A stretch of DNA of 64,000 nt. It comes from Pseudoxanthomonas sp. X-1. Its GTDB lineage: Bacteria; Pseudomonadota; Gammaproteobacteria; Xanthomonadales; Xanthomonadaceae. Made by a program: the position numbers and the translations under genes. The stretch is from contig NZ_CP083376.1 of assembly GCF_020042665.1 (NCBI RefSeq), forward strand, positions 3,260,001 to 3,324,000, in the 5' to 3' direction. The notes under the pieces were generated by a model, which did not search any database, had not been told where the DNA came from, and was given only the letters and a program-made list of their open reading frames with translations. Positions 57,383 through 64,000 of the stretch are shown here, piece by piece. Position 1 is the stretch's first letter. Each line of letters begins with the position of its first letter.

Positions 57383-58204
57383 TCAGGGCGCCTCCAGCGC
57401 CGCCAGTTCGTCCTCGTCGAAGCCGGCCTGCAGGCGCGCTTCCAGATTGAACGGCCCGCGCAGGTAGCCGCCGGCGTACTGCCGCAGCAGTTCGCGGAAC
57501 CGCGCGCGCGGCTCGACGCCTTCGCGCGCGCAGTACCAGCGGTACCAGCGCGAGCCGGCCGCCACGTGCGCCACTTCCTCGCGCAGGATCAGCTCCAGGA
57601 TCTCCACGGTCTGGGCATCGCCCAGCGAACGCAGCTTGGCGATCATGCCCGGGGTGACATCCAGCCCGCGCGCCTCCAGCACGCGCGGCACCAGGGCCAT
57701 GCGCGCCAGGCCGTCGTGGGCGGTCTTCTCGCACATCTCCCACAGGCCGTGATGCGCGTCGAAGTCGCCGTAGTCGTAGCCCAGCGCCTGCAACCGCGCG
57801 CGCAGCAGCATGAAGTGGCGCGACTCGTCGTGCGCCACGCCCACCCAGTCCGCGTAGAACGCCGGCGGCAGGCCGCGGAAGCGGTAGACCGCGTCCCAGC
57901 CCAGGTCGATGGCATTGAGTTCGATATGGGCGATGGCGTGGACGAAGGCCGCGCGCCCCTCCCCGCTGCCCAGGCCGCGCTTGGGGACCTCGCGCGGATG
58001 CACCAGCCGCGGTCGCGGCGGGCGGCCGGGCATGCGGATCGGGTCGGGCGGCGGCGCGTGGCCGGGGATGGGCAGCGCACCGCGCGCGAACGCGGCCGCG
58101 TAGCGCTGGGTCAGGGCGACCTTCTCGGCCGGATCGGCCGCGTCCAGGCATTGGCGCGCGGCGTCGAACAGGTCGCGCGCGGGGCCCAACACCGCCGCGC
58201 TCAT
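57383..58204 (-). CDS. DUF455 ferritin-like protein
   Basis: This encodes 273 residues. The ferritin-like di-iron motif pattern is visible: HIELNAIDLGWD, then HDESRHFMLLRARL, and later LILREEVAHVAAG, giving Glu and His ligands on a four-helix bundle. The LVHPREVPKRGLGS stretch is typical of DUF455. Relatives of MiaE-type hydroxylases share this fold; the substrate is unknown. The ATG overlaps the DUF1851 gene's stop by 4 bases, so both are translated together. Confidence 0.9.
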   Translation of the reverse strand: MSAAVLGPARDLFDAARQCLDAADPAEKVALTQRYAAAFARGALPIPGHAPPPDPIRMPGRPPRPRLVHPREVPKRGLGSGEGRAAFVHAIAHIELNAIDLGWDAVYRFRGLPPAFYADWVGVAHDESRHFMLLRARLQALGYDYGDFDAHHGLWEMCEKTAHDGLARMALVPRVLEARGLDVTPGMIAKLRSLGDAQTVEILELILREEVAHVAAGSRWYRWYCAREGVEPRARFRELLRQYAGGYLRGPFNLEARLQAGFDEDELAALEAP

Positions 58205-58689
58205 TCGAGCGCGATGGAAATGTCGTCGATGGCCACGCCCGGCGGCAGCGACGCGACCTGCGCGTGCAGCTGCCCGGACAGCGACAGGTACGTCGCCAGG
58301 TCGGTCGGCTCCAGCGCCTCGCTGGTGCGCGCACCGCCCAGCACCGGCGGCACGCGGAAACTCCACACCTGGCCCGGGGCCAGCGCCTCGCCGGCGCGCA
58401 GCCGCGGCGCGACCAGGTCAAAGCGGAAGCAGTGCGCGACGAACTCCGCATCGCCCAGCCGCTGCAGGAACTCGGGCAGATCGTCGGCGACCTTCTCCAG
58501 CACGCCATCGACGCAGTCGAGGAAATGCACGGCCTGTTCCCGACCGGCCTGCACGAACGCATCGCCCGCCACGCCGACCATCAGCGGCCGCGTGTCGCCG
58601 CCGGTCAGCCAGTCCCAGTCGGCCAGCAGCGTGGCGCGGTCGACGTCATCGCCCAGCGCCACGCACAGGTCTTCCAGGGTGATCGCCAT
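58201..58689 (-). CDS. DUF1851 (Tdi1-type) protein
   Basis: This encodes 162 residues. The central part PLMVGVAGDAFVQAGREQAVHFLD and GQVWSFRVPPVLGG follows the DUF1851/T6SS immunity Tdi1 C-terminal pattern. Proteins of this type may be immunity proteins against type VI effectors, but no effector, hcp or vgrG gene is near. A housekeeping role is equally possible. It starts 18 bases after purF on the same strand and overlaps the DUF455 gene. Confidence 0.8.
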   Translation of the reverse strand: MAITLEDLCVALGDDVDRATLLADWDWLTGGDTRPLMVGVAGDAFVQAGREQAVHFLDCVDGVLEKVADDLPEFLQRLGDAEFVAHCFRFDLVAPRLRAGEALAPGQVWSFRVPPVLGGARTSEALEPTDLATYLSLSGQLHAQVASLPPGVAIDDISIALE

Positions 58690-58707
58690 CGCGACGCGGC
58701 CGCGCGA

Positions 58708-60177
<1,470 letters not shown>

Positions 60178-60219
60178 GGGGATTCTCCGCTCGGGTTGCT
60201 GCGAGGTGACTTGGCGAAA

Positions 60220-60996
60220 CTAGCGCGGCCGTTCCTGGCCTTTGGGCGTAGGCACGACCCGCGCCGGGTCGCGTTCGTTGGGATGCACCTGGGCCGGATC
60301 GCCCGCCGCAGGGTCTTCAAGGGGCTGGGGCAAGCGGCCTGGATCGCGTCCGCCATTGCCCTTCAGAGCCTCGGACACCGTCTGCCCGAGTTGCGGCAGC
60401 TGCGCGGCCGCCTGCTGGAACTTGTCGTTGAGGGCACCATTATCGCCTGACAAGGCCGGATTGTTGAGATCCAGGTTGCGCAACCGGTCCACGTTCATGT
60501 CCCGCAGATCGGGCATCGTCGGCATCTGCGGCACGGACAGTTCCGGCAGCTGGCCGCGCATCCAGGCCGCGCCGGGCTCGATCAGGGGCATCAGGTGCGA
60601 CTGTCGCCAGGCCGCCTCGCGCGGCAGCGGCGTGAAGGACAGCAGCAGCACCAGCACGCAGGCGAAGAATCCGCCGCGCACCAGCCCCAGGCCGCCGCCG
60701 GCCAGGCGGTCCACGCCGGACAGCCGGGTATTGCGCACCGAGGCCTTGATCACCATGCCGATCAGCGCCACCACGATCATCACGCCGACGAAGGTCAGCG
60801 CGTAGCCGCCCAGGTAGTCGGTCATCCCCGGCGCGCCGCCACCGGCGAACTGGCGCGCGGCGCGGTCGCCGAACAGGAAGGCCGCCAGGCCCGCCAGCAG
60901 CCAGGACAGGGTGCCGACCACGATCCCGACGAAGCCGCGCAGCAGGCCCAGCAGGGTGGACACCACGATGACCGTGCCCAGGACCAGGTCGATCAC
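60220..60996 (-). CDS. cvpA: CvpA family membrane protein
   Basis: This encodes 258 residues. Four membrane helices lie at about 4-24, 28-45, 63-85 and 103-125, including LGLLRGFVGIVVGTLSWLLAG. A C-terminal extension (about 150-258) rich in Pro, Asn and Leu is longer than in E. coli CvpA (about 160 residues). CvpA is required for colicin V production in E. coli and affects envelope tolerance to bile and membrane stress in related bacteria. It precedes purF by 42 bases. Confidence 0.93.
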   Translation of the reverse strand: MIDLVLGTVIVVSTLLGLLRGFVGIVVGTLSWLLAGLAAFLFGDRAARQFAGGGAPGMTDYLGGYALTFVGVMIVVALIGMVIKASVRNTRLSGVDRLAGGGLGLVRGGFFACVLVLLLSFTPLPREAAWRQSHLMPLIEPGAAWMRGQLPELSVPQMPTMPDLRDMNVDRLRNLDLNNPALSGDNGALNDKFQQAAAQLPQLGQTVSEALKGNGGRDPGRLPQPLEDPAAGDPAQVHPNERDPARVVPTPKGQERPR

Positions 60997-61099
60997 GGGC
61001 GGCTCCCCGGGCGTCGACGCCCGGCGGAGGTGGAGAGGTTGGCGCGCATCGGGGTCATCGGTCCTCCTTCCCTGGACGAGCCGGCGTCAGAGCGTGCGA

Positions 61100-62110
61100 T
61101 CAGGGATGCGGGCGGACGATGCCGGTCAGGCCATTGCGCGCGGCGACCTGCGCCTTGAGCTGGTCGGCCTCGGCCCGGGTGGAGACCGGTCCGACCCGCA
61201 CCCGGAACAGCCGCCCGCCGTCGGTGGAGACCGGCTCGACGAAGGCGCTGAAGCCGTTGCCGCGCAGCTTGTCGCGCAGGCTGTTGGCATCGGCCTCCTT
61301 GCCGAACGCGCCGACCTGCACGGCGAAGCCCACGCCGGTGGCGGCCGGCTTGGGCACCGCGGCGACCGGCGGCTTGGAGGCGACCGGCGCGGCCGGCTTG
61401 GCCGGGGTCGGCTTGGCGGCCGGTTCAGGCTTGGCCGCGGGCGCGGGCTTGGCCGGCGGCGGGGTCTCGGAGGCCAGCTGGGCGGCATCGGGATTGGGTA
61501 CGGCCGGGGTGGCGGCCGGCGGCGTGGACGCCGCGGGCGCGGTGGCCGGCGAGTTGCTGCCGGCATCCAGCGCGATCACCTCGGCCTTGACGTCGCTGCG
61601 CACCTTGACCGCGGCCAGGCGCGCGATCTCGGCCTGCGCGCGGTCGGCATACGGCCCCACGCGCACGCGCCAGGCCGGCTTGCCGCCAATGGTGGCCTCC
61701 TGGCGGAAGGCCTCGAGCCCGGACTGGCGCAGGCGGTCGATGACCACGTCGGCGTCGGCCTGGCTGGCATAGGCGCCGAAGGTCACCGCATAGTCGCCGC
61801 CCGCGGTGGCCAGCGGCAGGCCCTGGGCGTTGGTCGCCGGCTTGGGCGCGTCGGCCGGGGTCAGGGTCTCGGTGGCCGGCTTGGCCTGGGCGGGCATGCC
61901 GGTGGCGCCGTTGGCGCCCGGCTGGCCGGGCGTCACCAGCGGCAGGTCGCGGGTCTCGAACTGGCCGTCCGGCGCCTTGGGCACATCGGTGGAGACATCC
62001 GAGACGCCGCTGTCGCTGGCGGGGCCCTTGATCAGCATGGGCAGGAAAATGACGGCCAGGGCGACCAGGACGACGGCGCCGATGATGCGGTTTCTCAAAG
62101 CGGTATCCAT
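61100..62110 (-). CDS. DedD-like protein with two SPOR domains
   Basis: This encodes 336 residues. One N-terminal membrane helix (about 9-26, RIIGAVVLVALAVIFLPMLI) precedes a Pro/Ala/Lys-rich linker. A first SPOR domain (about 108-175, YAVTFGAYASQADADVVIDRL) and a second at the C-terminus (about 258-330, FAVQVGAFGKEADANSL) bind denuded peptidoglycan at division sites. E. coli DedD has a single SPOR domain, so two is notable. It lies between folC and cvpA, as in E. coli. Confidence 0.92.
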   Translation of the reverse strand: MDTALRNRIIGAVVLVALAVIFLPMLIKGPASDSGVSDVSTDVPKAPDGQFETRDLPLVTPGQPGANGATGMPAQAKPATETLTPADAPKPATNAQGLPLATAGGDYAVTFGAYASQADADVVIDRLRQSGLEAFRQEATIGGKPAWRVRVGPYADRAQAEIARLAAVKVRSDVKAEVIALDAGSNSPATAPAASTPPAATPAVPNPDAAQLASETPPPAKPAPAAKPEPAAKPTPAKPAAPVASKPPVAAVPKPAATGVGFAVQVGAFGKEADANSLRDKLRGNGFSAFVEPVSTDGGRLFRVRVGPVSTRAEADQLKAQVAARNGLTGIVRPHP

Positions 62111-62175
62111 CGTCGCGGGCGACGGCTTTGGTGATGAGGTGGCGAATTATAAGCGCGCCGGCGGCGGCGCTCTCC

Positions 62176-63450
62176 TCATGCGCCTGAATCCAGCACCGCC
62201 AGCGCCTCGGCCACGGTGTGGAACGAGCCGAACACCAGCACGCGCTCGCCCGGCGCGGCGGCCTGCAGGGCGGCGCCCAGCGCGTCGGCGATGCCGGCGA
62301 AGCGCTCGCCCCCCGCCGCCTGGGTGCCGGCCAGGCGCGCGGCGAGCGCGTCGGCGTCCTGCCCGCGCGGCGTGCCCGGCTCCAGCCCGGCCAGGAACCA
62401 GCGGGCGATGCGCCCCGCCAGCGCCGTGGCCACGCCCGCCGCGTCCTTGTCCGACAGCGCGGCGTAGACCGCCAGCGTGCGCGCCGGATACCGGTTCAGG
62501 AACGCGGCCAGTTCGCGCGCGGCCTGCGGGTTGTGGCCCACGTCCAGGCGGATCTCGATGCCCTCGCGCTCCAGCCGCTGCAGGCGCCCTGACACGCGCG
62601 CCTGGGCGATGCCGGCCGCGAAGGCGCTGGCCGGCAGCTCCTCGGGCAGCGCGCGCAGCGCGGCGATCGCGGTGGCGGCGTTGGCGCGCTGGACCGGGGC
62701 GTCCAGCGGCGGCGTGGGCAGCAGCAGTTCGGTCCCGACCTCGCGCCAGCGCCACTGGCCATCCCCGGCCGCCTCGTGGAAGAAGTCGTTGCCCAGCTGG
62801 ATCACCGCCGCGCCGATGGCGTAGGCGTGGCCGAGCACGCTGGACGGCGCGGTGACCTCGCCCAAGACCAGCGGCGTCCACGGCCGGGCGATGCCGGCCT
62901 TCTCCTTGCCGATGGCCTCGCGGTCGGCGCCCAGCCAGTCGGTGTGGTCGATGTCCACGGTGGTGATCACCGCCACGTCGGGGTCGATCACGTTGACCGC
63001 GTCCAGCCGGCCGCCCAGGCCGACTTCCAGCACGGCCAGGTCCAGCCCGGCGCGCTGGAACAGCCACAGCGCCGCCAGCGTGCCGTATTCGAAATAAGTC
63101 AGCGGGGTCCGGCCGCGCGCGGCCTCGACCGCCTCGAACCCCTCCACCAGCGCCGCGTCGTCGGCCTCCACGCCGTCGATGCGCACCCGCTCGTTGTAGC
63201 GCCGCAGATGCGGCGAGGTGTAGGCGCCGACCTTCCAGCCGCCGGCACGGGCGATGGCCTCGGTGAAGGCCACGGTCGAGCCCTTGCCGTTGGTGCCGCC
63301 GACCGTGACGACCTGGCGCGCCGGCTTGCCCAGGCCCATCGCCTCGGCCACCGCGCGCACGCGCTCCAGGCCCAGTTCGATGGCGCTGGGATGCTGGGCC
63401 TGGATGTAGGTGAGCCAATCGGCCAGGGAACGGGAGGTGGGGGCAGACAT
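62176..63450 (-). CDS. folC: Folylpolyglutamate synthase / dihydrofolate synthase
   Basis: This encodes 424 residues and adds glutamate to dihydropteroate and to folates. The P-loop GGTNGKGSTVA (about 50-60), the catalytic region LAVLEVGLGGRLDAVNV, and TTVDIDHTDWLG are typical. Start ATG 63450 is chosen; an in-frame ATG ten codons upstream (63480) is a weaker alternative. The folC-SPOR-cvpA-purF order is conserved in gammaproteobacteria. Confidence 0.96.
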   Translation of the reverse strand: MSAPTSRSLADWLTYIQAQHPSAIELGLERVRAVAEAMGLGKPARQVVTVGGTNGKGSTVAFTEAIARAGGWKVGAYTSPHLRRYNERVRIDGVEADDAALVEGFEAVEAARGRTPLTYFEYGTLAALWLFQRAGLDLAVLEVGLGGRLDAVNVIDPDVAVITTVDIDHTDWLGADREAIGKEKAGIARPWTPLVLGEVTAPSSVLGHAYAIGAAVIQLGNDFFHEAAGDGQWRWREVGTELLLPTPPLDAPVQRANAATAIAALRALPEELPASAFAAGIAQARVSGRLQRLEREGIEIRLDVGHNPQAARELAAFLNRYPARTLAVYAALSDKDAAGVATALAGRIARWFLAGLEPGTPRGQDADALAARLAGTQAAGGERFAGIADALGAALQAAAPGERVLVFGSFHTVAEALAVLDSGA

Positions 63451-63523
63451 CGGGCGGTGCGGGCGTTGGCGGGGCGCCATTGTGACCGCACCCCGCCCGC
63501 GCCGCGAAGCGCGCCCGCCGCGT

Positions 63524-64000
63524 TCAGCTCGCCCGCCCGATCGCCGGGTCGCTGCGGCTGGAACGACCGGTTTCCAGGTGCCCGGCCAGGCGGCGGCGGA
63601 ACGCGCTGCCCGGCTGGGTGAGTTCCAGGTCGTACCAGTGGTCGGCCTGGGCCACCTCGACGCGCACGGTCTGTCGCTCACCGGGGCGCAAGCTGATCCT
63701 GCGCGGCGCCGGGTCGGCGTAGTCCAGCGCGCGCAGCTGCAGCGCGACCAGCGCGCGCGTGGGATTGGACAGCTGCAGCACCAGCGTCTCGCCGTCCTGC
63801 GTCGCCTCGACCGCCGGCGCGGCATGGCCCTCGCCGGCGAACTCGCGCAGGAAGCCGTTCGGGCCGTGCACCGCCAGCGCGTAGGCGCCGGCCGGCAGCG
63901 CGTGCGGCGCGTCCTCCAGCGTGCGGCCCGGCAGCACCGTGTAGTACCAGGGCCCGGCCGCGCCGCCCTCGGCGTAGACGTTGAACACCGCCGCCGCCTG
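63524..64000 (-). CDS. Phosphocholine-specific phospholipase C, C-terminal part
   Basis: The reading frame enters from the right edge and stops at 63524; about 158 residues are visible. The pattern FNVYAEGGAAGPWYYTVLPG, GPNGFLREFAG and WYDLELTQPGSAFRRRLAGH matches the C-terminal repeats (DUF756) of bacterial non-haemolytic phospholipase C. The catalytic N-terminal domain would lie beyond the window. The enzyme should be exported and cleave phospholipid headgroups. It is upstream of folC on the same strand. Confidence 0.8.
   Translation of the reverse strand, partial: QAAAVFNVYAEGGAAGPWYYTVLPGRTLEDAPHALPAGAYALAVHGPNGFLREFAGEGHAAPAVEATQDGETLVLQLSNPTRALVALQLRALDYADPAPRRISLRPGERQTVRVEVAQADHWYDLELTQPGSAFRRRLAGHLETGRSSRSDPAIGRAS

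Overview
The window is a stretch of bacterial chromosome from a high-GC gammaproteobacterium, most likely of the Xanthomonadaceae/Lysobacteraceae (Pseudoxanthomonas, Xanthomonas, Luteimonas or a close relative). This is inferred from gene order and protein character: petABC followed by sspA-sspB, miaB near phoH-ybeY-corC, folC-SPOR-cvpA-purF, a ribosomal protein THX gene, a ZnuD-like TonB receptor, very strong G/C at third codon positions, and the intergenic repeat types. It looks like core chromosome. I saw no rRNA or tRNA gene, CRISPR array, transposase or phage gene.

Layout. 1-5052: two small envelope proteins, an inverted pair of REP-like hairpins, sspB, sspA, and the overlapping cytochrome bc1 genes petC, petB and petA with a candidate promoter. 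5053-9199: a lytic transglycosylase, miaB overlapping an AroE-like gene, and an XRE-type regulator. 9321-16947: a co-directional series of an FAD oxidase, a methyltransferase, phoH, ybeY, a secreted protein, corC, a DUF4105 protein and a secreted cyclophilin. 16979-21792: an EamA transporter divergent from a LysR regulator, then an EAL protein and an HD-GYP protein in tandem. 21793-29295: an ABC exporter, rraA, an lpxR-like lipid A deacylase, a DUF72 protein, a second EamA transporter, a GAF-GGDEF protein and rluF, whose start codon abuts a heptanucleotide tandem repeat. 29326-34284: a repeat element, a DEAD-box helicase, an FAD hydroxylase of ubiquinone type, an ECF sigma factor with a membrane protein, and a small S4 protein. 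34302-43225: a 2,900-residue cyclic beta-1,2-glucan synthase-like gene with a translationally coupled 74-residue gene. 43451-47679: csbD, a nucleotide pyrophosphatase, the alkylation-repair pair Ada-AlkA and Ogt, and a glyoxalase-like gene. 47680-48156 is non-coding and rich in inverted repeats. 48157-55103: THX, a MerC-like gene and a ZnuD-like receptor flanking a strong Zur box, a DUF4349 lipoprotein, a MarR-MFS pair, a membrane protein and the Zur regulator itself. 55120-64000: gltX, lpxH, a DUF455 protein, a DUF1851 protein, purF, cvpA, a double-SPOR protein, folC and the 3' end of a phospholipase C gene.

How the genes work together. Recurring themes are respiration (bc1 complex, quinone hydroxylase), envelope and lipid A work (lpxH, lpxR, cyclic glucan, SPOR protein, transglycosylase), c-di-GMP signalling (three proteins), RNA and ribosome maturation (miaB, ybeY, rluF, DEAD helicase, rraA, THX), alkylation repair, and zinc homeostasis. 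The zinc group is the clearest regulatory story: zur lies about 6 kb from a palindromic Zur box placed between a MerC-like gene and a zinc-type TonB receptor. No wholly new multi-gene system is evident. The best candidates for new biology are the zinc locus, the small gene coupled to the glucan synthase, the repeat abutting rluF, the HD-GYP protein lacking a metal ligand, and the structured non-coding block at 47.7-48.1 kb.
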